NCBI RefSeq assembly: GCF_001696535.1
Contig: NZ_MBQE01000001.1
Coordinates: 682,001 to 746,000 of the forward strand
Direction: 5' to 3'
DNA from: Stappia indica
GTDB lineage: Bacteria > Pseudomonadota > Alphaproteobacteria > Rhizobiales > Stappiaceae
Length of the DNA: 64,000 nucleotides
Shown here: positions 8,534 through 17,399 of the stretch, in pieces
How positions within the stretch are numbered: the first letter of the stretch is position 1
Layout: each line of letters opens with the position of its first letter
The notes under the pieces: generated by a model
Databases searched by the model: none
What the model was told of the DNA's origin: nothing
Seen by the model: the letters and a program-made list of their open reading frames with translations, nothing else
Translations under genes and position numbers: made by a program

Positions 8534-9795
8534 GCCGCGCCGCGGATATAGAGATGGAAGCCGCCATAGATCGACGAGCGGTCCATGTAGCCGAGCTTGC
8601 GCGAGCGCTCCGCATCGTAGCGCCACTGGCCCAGGATCTCCGGCGCGACGCGGCCCGGCAGCAGGCTGGGCTCGGCCGCCGTGCGGAAGACGACGCGCGC
8701 GCCCGGACGGGCCGTGCGGGTGATCTCCGACCAAAGGGCGTTGAGCGCGGCGTCGGTCATCCAGTCCTGCGCATCGAGCAGGACGTAGCGGTCGACGCTG
8801 CCCCCCTCCTGCGCGGCCAGATAGTCGGTGAAGGAGCGGTTGACCACGCGCACCCGGTCGGCGCGGGCGCGGATCGCCTCGAAGTGGTCCCGCCGCAGAT
8901 AGGGCGGCAGCGGGCCGGCCTCGTCGTTCGCGTAGCCGCGGCCGAAGGCCTGCCAGGCGAAGTAGTTTTCCGAAAGCGGGAAGTCGCAGGCCAGCCGCTC
9001 CAGCCGCTCGCGCAGCACCGCCGCCATGCCGCCGGAGCCGCTGCCGGCCAGCGCCTCGTACTGTGCCGGCGGAATGCCGAGCCCGTAGAGCGACACGCGC
9101 TTCGACGTCGCCCAGCGGACCATCCGCTTGTCGAACAACGGCGCCAGCGCCTTGTCGAAGTAGGTGCGCTGCTCCTCCAGCGAGCGGGCGCGCAGCATGT
9201 CCTTGGGATCGATGCCATAGGCGCGGGCGACGAAATGGCCGGCGCCGATGAAATAGCCGAGCAGCCCGTGGTGGTAGAGGTCGCGGGCGAACAGGGTGAT
9301 GCGCTTGCGCCCGGTCAGGCCGCGCTTTTCCCAGTACTCGCGGGTTTCCGGGTCGAGCCGCTCGCGCAGGAAGCGGTTGTAGGCCTCGACATTGCCCTTC
9401 TCGTCCGCCTTGCCGAAGAAGCGGTAGAAGTCGTCATGCCCCGGCAGGTGCTTGACGGCGGCGAGCTTCAGCCGGGTCAGCGCCACATGCGCGCGGTTGA
9501 GGTCGACGGCGGTGATGCTGGCCGGATCGGCCGTCAGGTAGGAGAGGACGTTGCAGCCGCCCGAGGCGATGGTCACCACCTTGTGGTCGCGGCCGATCTC
9601 CAGCGCGTCCATGTCGATCTCGGGGTCTTCCCAGATCTGCGGATAGACCAGCCCCTGGAAGGCCAGGGTGAAGAGCCGCTCCAGCGCGCCCTCGCCCGAC
9701 AAGGCCTTGTTGCGATGCACCGCCCGGCCGAGCAGAGCGCCCCGCCCCGCATTGACCGACTTCGTGTTCGACGCCTGACCCGACAGCATGGCCAC
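8530..9795 (-). CDS. btaA: SAM:diacylglycerol 3-amino-3-carboxypropyltransferase
   Basis: 421 residues, the usual length for BtaA (DUF3419). It transfers the aminocarboxypropyl group of S-adenosylmethionine to diacylglycerol, the first step of betaine lipid (DGTS) synthesis. The N-terminus has QGLVYPQIWEDPEIDMDAL and the SAM-binding-like IASGGCNVLSYLTADPASITAVDLN. The C-terminus has YVLLDAQDWM and VVFRTAAEPSLLPGR, then the tyrosine-rich end. It is the first gene of the btaA-btaB pair, overlapping btaB by four bases. The product works at the cytoplasmic membrane. Confidence 0.9.
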   Translation of the reverse strand: MAMLSGQASNTKSVNAGRGALLGRAVHRNKALSGEGALERLFTLAFQGLVYPQIWEDPEIDMDALEIGRDHKVVTIASGGCNVLSYLTADPASITAVDLNRAHVALTRLKLAAVKHLPGHDDFYRFFGKADEKGNVEAYNRFLRERLDPETREYWEKRGLTGRKRITLFARDLYHHGLLGYFIGAGHFVARAYGIDPKDMLRARSLEEQRTYFDKALAPLFDKRMVRWATSKRVSLYGLGIPPAQYEALAGSGSGGMAAVLRERLERLACDFPLSENYFAWQAFGRGYANDEAGPLPPYLRRDHFEAIRARADRVRVVNRSFTDYLAAQEGGSVDRYVLLDAQDWMTDAALNALWSEITRTARPGARVVFRTAAEPSLLPGRVAPEILGQWRYDAERSRKLGYMDRSSIYGGFHLYIRGAA

Positions 9796-9903
9796 CTCCG
9801 ACTCTCCTCAAGTTGCCTTGAAGTGAGCCGGGTAAGCCGTTCTCGTTACGGGATGATGACAGGGGCGGTGCGCGCGGGCGTCATGCCGGCTGCAGCCCCT
9901 CCG

Positions 9904-9951
9904 CGTCTTCCCGGACGGCGCGCCAGCGCCGAGCCGGGACCGGAGAGCCGA
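9904..9951 (-). repeat. Mosaic intergenic repeat, module 1 (inverted copy)
   Basis: Read on the minus strand, this 48-base segment matches the repeats at 27861-27908 and 27455-27502 with only a few differences, and less closely 35735-35779 (shared core: CTCCGGTCCCGGCTCGGCGC, then GTCCGGGA-GACG). It lies in the 293-base gap between btaA and gatB, which holds no gene. Confidence 0.7.
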
Positions 9952-10088
9952 GGGCGTCAGAGGCGCGCTGCGGAGCGAAGCCGCAAACGCTCAGGGCTCG
10001 CCGGCCCCGGATCTCGCGATGCTCGTCCGGGGTGACGAAAGGACAGGCCGGGACCGGGCGCTGCGGAGCGAAGTCGCCCCGCCCCGCC

Positions 10089-11573
10089 TTACTCGATGCC
10101 GATCTTCGCCTTGAGCAGATCGTTGACCGCCTGCGGGTTGGCCTTGCCGCCGGTCGCCTTCATCACCTGGCCGACGAACCAGCCGAGAAGGCCGGGCTTG
10201 GCGCGCGCCTGCTCGACCTTGTCCGGGTTGGCGGCGATGATCTTGTCGACCTCGGCCTCGATGGCGCCGAGATCCGTCACCTGGCGCATGCCGCGCGCCT
10301 CGACGATCTCCGCTGGTTCGCCGCCCTCGCTCCAGACGATCTCGAACAGGTCCTTGGCGATCTTGCCGGAAATCGTGCCGTCGACCACCAGATCGACGAT
10401 GCCGCCGAGCTGACCGGCCGACACCGGGCTTTCGCTCAGCTCCAGCCCTTCCTTGTTGATCCGGCCGAACAGCTCGTTGATCACCCAGTTGGCCGACAGC
10501 TTGGCATCGCGCCCCTTGGCGACCTCCTCGAAGAAGTCGGCCGAGGCCTTTTCCGCGACCAGAATGTCGGCGTCATAGGCGGTGAGCCCGTAATCGGCGA
10601 TGAAGCGCGCCTTCTTGTCGTCCGGCAGCTCCGGCAGGTCGACGGCGAGCGCGTCGACATAGGCCTGGTCGAACTCCAGCGGCAGCAGGTCCGGATCGGG
10701 GAAATAGCGGTAGTCGTGCGCCTCCTCCTTGGAGCGCATGGAGCGGGTCTCGCCCTTGACCGGATCGAACAGGCGCGTCTCCTGGTCGATGCTGCCGCCG
10801 TCCTCCAGGATGCCGATCTGGCGGCGGGCCTCATACTCGATGGCCTGGCCGACGAAGCGGATGGAGTTGACGTTCTTGATCTCGCAGCGCGTGCCGAAGG
10901 CTCCGCCCGGCGCACGCACCGAGACGTTGACGTCGGCGCGCATCGAGCCCTGGTCCATGTTGCCGTCGCAGGTGCCCAGATACCGCAGGATGGTGCGCAG
11001 CTTGGTCAGATAGGCTTTCGCCTCGTCGGCGCAGCGCAGGTCCGGCTTGGAGACGATCTCCATCAAGGCGACGCCCGAGCGGTTGAGATCGACGAAGGAC
11101 ATGGTCGGGTGCTGGTCGTGCAGCGACTTGCCGGCGTCCTGCTCCAGATGCAGCCGCTCGACACCCACCGTCACCTGCTCGCCGCCCGGCATGTCGAGCA
11201 GGATCTCACCCTCGCCGACGATCGGCTGCTTGAACTGGGAGATCTGGTAGCCCTGCGGCAGGTCCGGATAGAAGTAGTTCTTGCGGTCGAACACGGACTT
11301 GAGGTTGATTTGCGCCTTGAGGCCAAGGCCCGTGCGGATGGCCTGCTTGACGCATTCCTCGTTGATCACCGGCAGCATGCCCGGCATCGCCGCATCGACG
11401 AGGCTCACATTGGCGTTGGGGTCCTTGCCGAACTCGGTCGAGGCGCCGGAAAACAGCTTGGCATTCGAGGTGACCTGGGCATGCACCTCCATGCCGATCA
11501 CGATTTCCCAGTCGCCCGTGGCGCCCTTGATGAACTTCTTGGGATCGGGGGTGCGGGTGTCGACGATGCTCAT
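10089..11573 (-). CDS. gatB: Asp-tRNA(Asn)/Glu-tRNA(Gln) amidotransferase subunit B
   Basis: 494 residues, full length. GatB is the tRNA-binding and kinase subunit of the GatCAB amidotransferase, which converts mischarged Glu-tRNA(Gln) and/or Asp-tRNA(Asn) to the amidated form. The family signature is clear: [12 protein letters not shown] near the N-terminus, [12 protein letters not shown], then [10 protein letters not shown] and [10 protein letters not shown]. The C-terminus is the helical YqeY-like tail ending in [10 protein letters not shown]. The ATG at 11573 is used; the frame stays open further upstream without family similarity. The partner genes gatC and gatA lie about 12 kb away. Confidence 0.96.
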   Translation of the reverse strand: MSIVDTRTPDPKKFIKGATGDWEIVIGMEVHAQVTSNAKLFSGASTEFGKDPNANVSLVDAAMPGMLPVINEECVKQAIRTGLGLKAQINLKSVFDRKNYFYPDLPQGYQISQFKQPIVGEGEILLDMPGGEQVTVGVERLHLEQDAGKSLHDQHPTMSFVDLNRSGVALMEIVSKPDLRCADEAKAYLTKLRTILRYLGTCDGNMDQGSMRADVNVSVRAPGGAFGTRCEIKNVNSIRFVGQAIEYEARRQIGILEDGGSIDQETRLFDPVKGETRSMRSKEEAHDYRYFPDPDLLPLEFDQAYVDALAVDLPELPDDKKARFIADYGLTAYDADILVAEKASADFFEEVAKGRDAKLSANWVINELFGRINKEGLELSESPVSAGQLGGIVDLVVDGTISGKIAKDLFEIVWSEGGEPAEIVEARGMRQVTDLGAIEAEVDKIIAANPDKVEQARAKPGLLGWFVGQVMKATGGKANPQAVNDLLKAKIGIE

Positions 11574-11879
11574 GCCGTGGAAGTCCTGCCCGTTGTGTCG
11601 TGCCTGTCGCCCGCCCCCTCGAGCCCCCGCGCGCACGCGCGAAAACCACAGCCTGGGGCGGGCTTGTCCTGAACGCGTCCCGCCCGCGCCGAAACGCGCG
11701 CCGGAACGCTCGAGTGTGTGGGTAGTGGGTCTTTGCCCTCCCCGCAAGGGGGGAGGTGGAAGGGGTATCTCAATCCAGCACGGCTGAAAACCAACCATTC
11801 ACAATTCAAACACAAGCTACGGACACGTCATAAATCGTCAAGGGATTAGTAAAAAACCGAAAAAAAGGCGCTTAAATTT
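11574..11879. other. Transition from GC-rich core to AT-rich islet
   Basis: Composition changes abruptly at about 11,780. A C-rich/G-rich inverted repeat (CCTCCCC / GGGGAGG, 11737-11756) lies on the gatB side, and A-tracts (around 11,850-11,875) precede the end of the small AT-rich gene. No gene was seen. I found no matching direct repeat at the other edge of the islet. Confidence 0.45.
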
Positions 11880-12263
11880 CTATTCCTCTCCTCTTATAGC
11901 CTTCGAGTTCAGACGCCCACCAATCAAAGCTTCTATTATCTTATCCTCTACTACTTCAGAACCATCACTTTTAGTTATATGAATATTGAACTCGCGTCCC
12001 AATCGGGAAAGATCAACCTTAGTTAATTTCATTTCTTTCAAAATTTCACGCCCTTCTTGACGCGAATTTGCTCTCGCTAACCGAGAGGATATTTCAGAAA
12101 AATCTAATCGAGGTGAATATTTAACTCGAGACGATTTACTTTGACGATAGTTTTTACTCGAACTTTCAAAAACCTGACGAAGCAGATTAGCCTGCTCAGG
12201 ATCATCATTCTCGATTAAGTCGGCAATGGAACGAAGCAGCTGAGCGATCTCGCGGGCAGCCAT
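11880..12263 (-). CDS. Small protein with SAP-like C-terminus, partner of the ParA-type ATPase
   Basis: 127 residues, no named family that I can assign. Residues 1-35 are an amphipathic helix pair (REIAQLLRSIADLIENDDP), residues 36-52 a basic linker, and residues 55-78 a helix (FSEISSRLARANSRQEGREIL). Residues 79-124 (LTKVDLSRLGREFNI, then KIIEALIGGRLNSKAIRG) have the helix-extension-helix pattern of SAP/Rho-N-type nucleic-acid-binding motifs. The gene starts two bases after the stop of the ParA-type gene, so the two are certainly co-transcribed. In ParA systems the small second gene often encodes the DNA- or cargo-binding partner; that role here is inference. AT-rich codons (ATA, AGA, TTA) mark it as foreign. 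Confidence 0.7.
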   Translation of the reverse strand: MAAREIAQLLRSIADLIENDDPEQANLLRQVFESSSKNYRQSKSSRVKYSPRLDFSEISSRLARANSRQEGREILKEMKLTKVDLSRLGREFNIHITKSDGSEVVEDKIIEALIGGRLNSKAIRGEE

Positions 12264-12265
12264 AG

Positions 12266-13195
12266 TCAGATTCCGATCATGTTCGTGAACTCAGATGCGA
12301 CGGCCTCGAGACCATCCACCACACTCTGATGACTATAGTTATTGTGCGACGTCAACACCACCGGAACCCCATATTCAGGAGATCCCGCAAAAAGAGAATC
12401 ATTCCTTTTTATATATGAAGAGAAAACCGGCAATCCGGAATCCCTCTTGACACGGGATATATAATTTCTTTGCGCAGATATAGGCTCCTGTCCGTATTCC
12501 TGAATCATTGTAAAAACAACACCAACAATAGCAGGCTCGATACAGCTTTCAGCTCCGACATCGTCAACAGAAACATAATCATTATAATCTTTTATCAACC
12601 CATTGATACTCCTCATAAGATAGTCAATACCAAGCGTAGAAAGCTCGTCAGGACGTGTAGGGACCAAAATGTAATCGCTAGCTACAATTGCCGTTTTCGT
12701 AACTATGTTAAAATTAGGAGGACAATCGATTAGAATAACATCATACGCGTCAGACTCTTCAAAAACCGCCAAACCATCAGCCAGCCTTCGATGAATACTT
12801 ATGAAATTTTTCTTTGCCTGAGAAAGATTCGCCCCACCCAACTTTGTCGCCAACTCAAGATCCACGTTAATAAGACCAAGATGGCTAAATATCATATCGA
12901 GCCTGCCTTTGCTTGGGAGGCGAGCCCTTATTCGCTCAGGGGACGCAATCAAGTCCTTTAAAGAAATGGATTTTCCTGTATCATGATTGTCAAACCACGC
13001 CTTGATAGTGCCACTTGCTTCATATTTTGACCTCCATTCGTCTGGCTTAATAAACGAGAAGGTTAAACTAGCCTGCGCATCAAGATCCATCAAGAGAACA
13101 CGCTTACCTCGCCACGCGAGCTCCGCTCCAAGATTGGCCGTCAGAGAGGTTTTGCCTACACCGCCCTTGTAATTGATCACTGAAACTATATGCAT
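12266..13195 (-). CDS. ParA/MinD-family AAA-type ATPase
   Basis: 309 residues. The deviant Walker A motif of the ParA/MinD/Soj family is NYKGGVGKTSL (residues 8-18), Walker A' is LLMDLDAQAS (34-43) and Walker B is VILIDCPPN (153-161). There is no N-terminal HTH, so it is the small 'type Ib/Soj' form that binds DNA non-specifically or works at membranes. The start is fixed by a strong GGAGGAG site. It heads a two-gene unit with the SAP-like protein. It is not near the chromosomal parAB or any plasmid replication gene in this window, and its base composition (two lines counted at 37-38% GC) contrasts with the surroundings. Confidence 0.9.
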   Translation of the reverse strand: MHIVSVINYKGGVGKTSLTANLGAELAWRGKRVLLMDLDAQASLTFSFIKPDEWRSKYEASGTIKAWFDNHDTGKSISLKDLIASPERIRARLPSKGRLDMIFSHLGLINVDLELATKLGGANLSQAKKNFISIHRRLADGLAVFEESDAYDVILIDCPPNFNIVTKTAIVASDYILVPTRPDELSTLGIDYLMRSINGLIKDYNDYVSVDDVGAESCIEPAIVGVVFTMIQEYGQEPISAQRNYISRVKRDSGLPVFSSYIKRNDSLFAGSPEYGVPVVLTSHNNYSHQSVVDGLEAVASEFTNMIGI

Positions 13196-13489
13196 TTACT
13201 CCTCCCAAAAAACTCACCGCCTAAAAACACCGAGATGAATTGCTCTGGAAACACCAACATTTTTTTGCCGAGGCAGTCGCTCGATTTTCCGCGGCACTGC
13301 TACGAGCACCTTTCGTCCGATGTTCCAAAACAAAGGTTGACACGACAATAGCTGCTATTCCTGCCTACCTCCCAGTCTTCGCCCAAGACTAGCGCAAGTC
13401 GGCGGCCATCCGCCACTCCGCTAAGCGTGCCCTGCGCCCTCAGAATGAAACGTAGAACGTCGGCGGGAGCGGATTGAAGCTCCGCCCCC

Positions 13490-14518
13490 TCAGGCCGCAG
13501 CGCTGGCCGTGCGGGCCTGGCGGAATGTAACCAGCCGGCGGGTGTCCTCGTCCCACAGGACGAGCTTCACGCAGCCGAAGCTCTGGCGCAGGGTGATGCG
13601 GTTCATGTCGCGCAGTTCGGGGAAGTCGCGCATCACCTCGCTGAGGCGATAGAACGGGATCTTGCTGGACAGGTGATGCACGTGGTGGATGCCGATATTG
13701 CCGGTGAACCACTGCAGGATCGGCGGCAGGTCGTAATGCGAGCTGCCTTCCAGCGCTGCGGTCTGGAAGTTCCACTCGCCGCTGCCCGACCAGTGGGTTT
13801 CCTCGAACTGGTGCTGGACGTAGAACAGCCAGACGCCGGCGGTCGCCGCCATCAGGATGATCAGCCCCTGCACCATCAGGAAGGTTTCGAGCCCGGCCGC
13901 CCAGATCAGCAATGCGGCCATGGCGGCGATGCACAGGTTTGTGGCAAGGGTCGAGACCCAGGGTTCCAACCCGCCGCGCATCATGCCGACCGGCAGGCGG
14001 TACTGGCACACGAACAGCCATGCGGGCCCCAACCCGAACATCACCAGCGGATGCCGGTAGAGGCGGTAGCGCAGCCGCCCGGTCCAGGGCAGCGCCTGGT
14101 ACTCCCTGACCGTCAGCGTGTCGATGTCGCCGATGCCGCGCTGGTCGAGATTGCCGGTCGAGGCGTGGTGGATCGCATGGCTCCGCCGCCAGTAATCGTA
14201 GGGCGTGAAGGTCAGGACGCCGAGCGCGCGGCCCGTCCAGTCGTTGAGCCCGCGCCGCGAGAACAGCGATCCGTGCCCGCAATCGTGCTGCAGCATGAAC
14301 AGGCGCACGAGCAGGCCGGCGGCCGGCACGGTCAGGACGAGGCCCCACCACTGGCCGTGATTCACCAGCAGCGCCGCCGCCGCCCACAGGGCCGCGAAGG
14401 GCAAGAGGCTGGCGATGATCTCGAAGACGCTGCGCGCCGTGTTCGGCTGGCGATACTTGGCGAGCGAGGCGTTCCAGGAGCGCGGCTTTTCCGCCGGGCG
14501 GCAGTCGGTGTTCTGCAA
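13490..14518 (-). CDS. Membrane fatty acid desaturase
   Basis: 342 residues with the three histidine boxes of acyl-lipid desaturases: HDCGH (78-82), HAIHH (114-118) and HHVHH (278-282), which bind the di-iron centre. Hydrophobic helices occur at ~35-75, ~160-175 and ~190-232. The spacing of boxes 1 and 2 and the HDCGH form are those of the delta-12/omega-6-like bacterial group. It would insert a double bond into membrane acyl chains using electrons from ferredoxin or cytochrome; the position of the bond is not deducible. It is next to the AT-rich islet but has normal GC-rich codon use, so it belongs to the core. Confidence 0.9.
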   Translation of the reverse strand: MQNTDCRPAEKPRSWNASLAKYRQPNTARSVFEIIASLLPFAALWAAAALLVNHGQWWGLVLTVPAAGLLVRLFMLQHDCGHGSLFSRRGLNDWTGRALGVLTFTPYDYWRRSHAIHHASTGNLDQRGIGDIDTLTVREYQALPWTGRLRYRLYRHPLVMFGLGPAWLFVCQYRLPVGMMRGGLEPWVSTLATNLCIAAMAALLIWAAGLETFLMVQGLIILMAATAGVWLFYVQHQFEETHWSGSGEWNFQTAALEGSSHYDLPPILQWFTGNIGIHHVHHLSSKIPFYRLSEVMRDFPELRDMNRITLRQSFGCVKLVLWDEDTRRLVTFRQARTASAAA

Positions 14519-14728
14519 TGGCTATCCAATCCGGGAGCGAGCCCCCCGATGGAGGAGATGAGGTAACAACCACCCGCCTGCAAGGCCGTCCGTTCGCGCA
14601 AGGATGCGAGAGCGGCCAGCCGACGGGAGGACCTCCCATTTCGGCCCGCGTTTGGCAAGTCAAATCGCCGGCACGGACCGCGACACACCGTCCGTCTGCC
14701 GTCGGCTCGCCTTCCCTTCAGCGGCCCT

Positions 14729-14995
14729 TCAGCGGGGCCGGGCCATCAGGATGAAGCGCAGCACGGCGGCGACCGCCTCGTAAAGCTCTATCGGGATTTC
14801 CCGGTCGAGTTCGATCTGCGACAGGGCCTCGGCAAGGGCCGCGTCCTCTTCGACCGGCACGCCGTGTTCGGCCGCAAGCTCCAGGATGCGGGCGGCCAAA
14901 ACGCCCCGCCCCTTGGCGGTGACGCGCGGCGCGCCGGCATGGTCGTAGTGAAGCGCCACCGCCAGCCGGCGGCGCGGGTCTTCGTCCGCGCTCAC
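14729..14995 (-). CDS. FlhB C-terminal-domain-like protein (FlhX type)
   Basis: 88 residues resembling only the cytoplasmic C-terminal part of FlhB/YscU export switches: LAVALHYDHAGAPRVTAKGRGVLAARILELAAEHGVPVEEDAALAEAL, then IPIELYEAVAAVLRFIL. It starts just after the position of the NPTH autocleavage motif of real FlhB, which is absent. Starts at GTG, overlapping the stop of the FliK-like gene (GTGA). Free-standing FlhB-C proteins next to FliK-like proteins are known from several phyla and can partly replace the cleaved FlhB fragment in export switching. No other flagellar gene is nearby. Confidence 0.8.
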   Translation of the reverse strand: MSADEDPRRRLAVALHYDHAGAPRVTAKGRGVLAARILELAAEHGVPVEEDAALAEALSQIELDREIPIELYEAVAAVLRFILMARPR

Positions 14996-16275
14996 GAGAC
15001 CACGTCCACGAACTGGCCCGAGGGCGCCGGCGGATCGTCCGGCAGCCCGCCGGTCACCTTGAGGTCGACCACCTCCAGCCCCTGTTCGGCAAGCGTTGCG
15101 GCAAGGCGCGGCAGCCGCTCGCGAAGGTCTGCGGCGATGTCCGGGCGCACGGCCCACAGGCTGGCGAACAGGCGGGGACCGTCGAGCCCGACCAGCGCTT
15201 CCACCGCGCCGGTCGCCTCCGTGTCGAGCGCAAAGCGCAGCCGCCAGGCGGGATGGGCGCCCTCCCCCTCGTGGCCGGGCGTGTCGTCGCGGCCGATCTG
15301 CAGCGAAATCACTGCGGTCTGCCCGCCAACCACCAGCGGCAGGTCGATTGTCCGGTCGAACAGGGCCGCGTCGCTGGCCCCTTCGCCGTCGGCCAGCAAC
15401 CCGCGCGAGGCCAGCGAGGCGAGCCGCAGCCGCGCCAGCGCCGCATCGGTCTTGGCGGCAAGGATGGCGGCGGCCTCTTCTGCGTCTCGCGCCAGAAGCG
15501 CGGAGACCAGCTCGCTGCTGGCGCGGGCCGGCTTTTCCCCGCGCGGATGACGGGAGATCCCCGGCAGCGGCGGCGGGGTCGCCTGCCGGGCCGGCGCCTC
15601 GCGCCCTCCGGCCGCGCCCTTCAGCACGCTCAAGAGCTCGCTCAAGGCATCGTCGAGGCTTGTCCCCGCTGCGCCCGCCGCGCCGCGTCCGGTCAGACCC
15701 TCCAGCGCGGCCTTGAGCGCGGGACCGTCCAGCCGCCCTTCCCGGCTTGCCGTCGGATCGAGCCGGAAGCCGAGGAGGCCCGCCAGCGCGCTCGTCACCG
15801 CCGGCGGCAGCATGGTGCCCGCTGCGCCGGCAGGAGCTGCGGCCAGCGTCGCGGCAAGGCCGGCATAGAGCGGCGACAGCCCGTCCTGGCGGGCGGCAAG
15901 GGAGGTGGCGAGCGAGGCGATGCGCGCCAGCGCGGCCGTCTCGCCGACGGCCGAGGCAGGGGCGCCCTGCCCTGGCGTTTGGGCGGCGTTCTGCGGCGCG
16001 GCGCTGACCTGATAGCGCGGGCCGTCGGGGCCGCGCTCGACGCTGAGCGTCGCGCGGCTGCCCAGCGGCAGCATCTCCTGCCCCTCGACATCGAGCTGGA
16101 ACCCGGCCCCGCCTGCTCCGCCGCCGACGAGACGCATGACATTGTCCGTCAGATGCTTCGCCACGCGCACGGCAATGGCATCGCCGACATTGAGCATCGG
16201 CACGCGGCTGACCGGCCGCACGGCAACGACGCCGGTCTGGTTGCCCTGGGACGGGGAATTCACACGAGAGATCAT
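14992..16275 (-). CDS. FliK-like flagellar hook-length control protein
   Basis: 427 residues from the ATG at 16275 (an in-frame TTG at 16404 would add 43). It is long, Ala/Gly/Pro-rich and low-complexity, as in FliK. The C-terminal ~120 residues form the FliK C-domain-like fold (LPLVVGGQTAVISLQIGRDD, WRLRFALDTEATGAVEALVGLDGPRLFASLWA, LRERLPRLAATLAEQGLEVVDLKVTGG). FliK measures hook length and triggers the export switch by touching FlhB-C. Its overlap with an FlhB-C-like gene supports that link. It could also act in another secretion apparatus. Confidence 0.75.
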   Translation of the reverse strand: MISRVNSPSQGNQTGVVAVRPVSRVPMLNVGDAIAVRVAKHLTDNVMRLVGGGAGGAGFQLDVEGQEMLPLGSRATLSVERGPDGPRYQVSAAPQNAAQTPGQGAPASAVGETAALARIASLATSLAARQDGLSPLYAGLAATLAAAPAGAAGTMLPPAVTSALAGLLGFRLDPTASREGRLDGPALKAALEGLTGRGAAGAAGTSLDDALSELLSVLKGAAGGREAPARQATPPPLPGISRHPRGEKPARASSELVSALLARDAEEAAAILAAKTDAALARLRLASLASRGLLADGEGASDAALFDRTIDLPLVVGGQTAVISLQIGRDDTPGHEGEGAHPAWRLRFALDTEATGAVEALVGLDGPRLFASLWAVRPDIAADLRERLPRLAATLAEQGLEVVDLKVTGGLPDDPPAPSGQFVDVVS

Positions 16276-16461
16276 GCGCGGGGCCTCGCCGTGCCGCCAA
16301 CCGCCGGCAGCAGCCGAGCCTAGCAGATTCTCCGGCAATTTCCCCGATCCTGCCGCGCGTTCCGTCTCCGGCGTTTGATCTCCGTCAAATGGTTTCAGAC
16401 GCAACCATCATAGTCTTCACCAACAGGCGGGCGCCATGCCGGCACCGCGACAGCAAGGACG

Positions 16462-16728
16462 ATGGCCATGGGACTGATGAAGCGCCTCGACGAACGCGCC
16501 GGACTGATGGGGCGGATGATGCGCACGGTCGGTGCGGACGACGCGATGCCGAGCGGCATGATGCTGGAAACCGCCATGCGCAAGGCCGCCTCGCGCTGCC
16601 TCGGCTGCGAGCGGCCCGAGGAGTGCGGCACCTGGCTGGATGCGCATGAGGACGGCGCGGCGCACGCCCCCGATTTCTGTCCCAACGGCGATCTCTTCGC
16701 CGCCTGGACAGGCCAGGCAAAAGCCTAA
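16462..16728 (+). CDS. DUF6455 family protein
   Basis: 88 residues. It begins MGLMKRLDERAGLMGRMMRTVGAD, typical of the family, and contains the cysteine pattern RCLGCERPEECGTWLDAH and DFCPNGDLF (four cysteines, perhaps a metal or Fe-S site). The ATG at 16468 is equally possible and better spaced from AAGGA. Function unknown; common as a short cytosolic protein in Rhizobiales. Encoded alone, convergent with the SMR pump. Confidence 0.8.
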   Translation: MAMGLMKRLDERAGLMGRMMRTVGADDAMPSGMMLETAMRKAASRCLGCERPEECGTWLDAHEDGAAHAPDFCPNGDLFAAWTGQAKA

Positions 16729-16739
16729 GGTGTGAAGAC

Positions 16740-17084
16740 TTAGTGCCGGACGGCGCCTGAGAAAACGTTGACGACGAGGACGCCGGCGATGATCAGCCCC
16801 AGGCCGATGATCGCGGCAAGGTCCAGCGTCTGGCGGAAGACGAAATAGCCGACCGCCGAGATCAGCACGATGCCGAGCCCGCTCCACATGGCATAGGCAA
16901 CGCCGACCGGGAACGTGCGCAGCGCCACCGACAGGAAGTAGAAGGCGGCGAGATAGCAGACCGCCATCACGGCGGTGGGCAGCGCGCGGGTGAACTGCTG
17001 CGACTGCTGCAGCGCCGTCGTGCCGATCACCTCCAGCACGATCGCCACGGCGAGCGCGACATAAGACAGGACGGTGGGGGACAT
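16740..17084 (-). CDS. Small multidrug resistance (SMR/EmrE) transporter
   Basis: 114 residues with four transmembrane helices. The essential membrane-embedded glutamate is E18 in VLEVIGTTAL (E14 of EmrE). The family motifs PTAVMAVCYLAAFYFLSVALRTFPVGVAYAMWSGLG and the C-terminal helix IIGLGLIIAGVLVVNV are intact. It exports cationic drugs, quaternary ammonium compounds or guanidinium by proton exchange; the substrate subtype cannot be told. It starts ten bases after the next gene's stop, so the two probably share a transcript. Confidence 0.92.
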   Translation of the reverse strand: MSPTVLSYVALAVAIVLEVIGTTALQQSQQFTRALPTAVMAVCYLAAFYFLSVALRTFPVGVAYAMWSGLGIVLISAVGYFVFRQTLDLAAIIGLGLIIAGVLVVNVFSGAVRH

Positions 17085-17093
17085 GGCCGCGGC

Positions 17094-17399
17094 CTAGCGG
17101 CGGTTGCGGCGCGAGCGCTTGCGGATCGCGTGGACCAGCGCGGCGACGATCAGCGCCCCGAGGAAGCGGAACGGCATGACGGCCAGCGGGCCGCCCTCGT
17201 AGCCGCCGATGGCCGGCACACCGCTCGCCGCCAGCGAGACGTCGATCAGGACGCTCAGGGCCGCGGCGGCAAAGCCCGCGATCACCAGCTTGGCGCGCGC
17301 ATCGGCATACCAGCCGAGCGCGGCGCCGATCAGCAGCGCGAAGGGATTGAGAAGGCCCGCAAGGCCGAAAAGCAGCGGCAGGGATTCGGACGGTGTCAT
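17094..17399 (-). CDS. Small membrane protein of unknown function
   Basis: 101 residues with three or four hydrophobic helices (LLFGLAGLLNPFALLIGAALGW, LVIAGFAAAALSVLIDVSLAA, PFRFLGALIVAALVHAI) and a strongly basic tail (RKRSRRNRR), which puts the C-terminus in the cytoplasm. No named family recognised. It directly precedes the SMR gene on the same strand. The ATG at 17399 has only a weak ribosome site. Confidence 0.6.
   Translation of the reverse strand: MTPSESLPLLFGLAGLLNPFALLIGAALGWYADARAKLVIAGFAAAALSVLIDVSLAASGVPAIGGYEGGPLAVMPFRFLGALIVAALVHAIRKRSRRNRR

Noticed and set aside
11780-13400. Attachment-site direct repeats around the AT-rich islet
   Set aside because: I compared the flanks by eye and found no matching ends and no adjacent tRNA.
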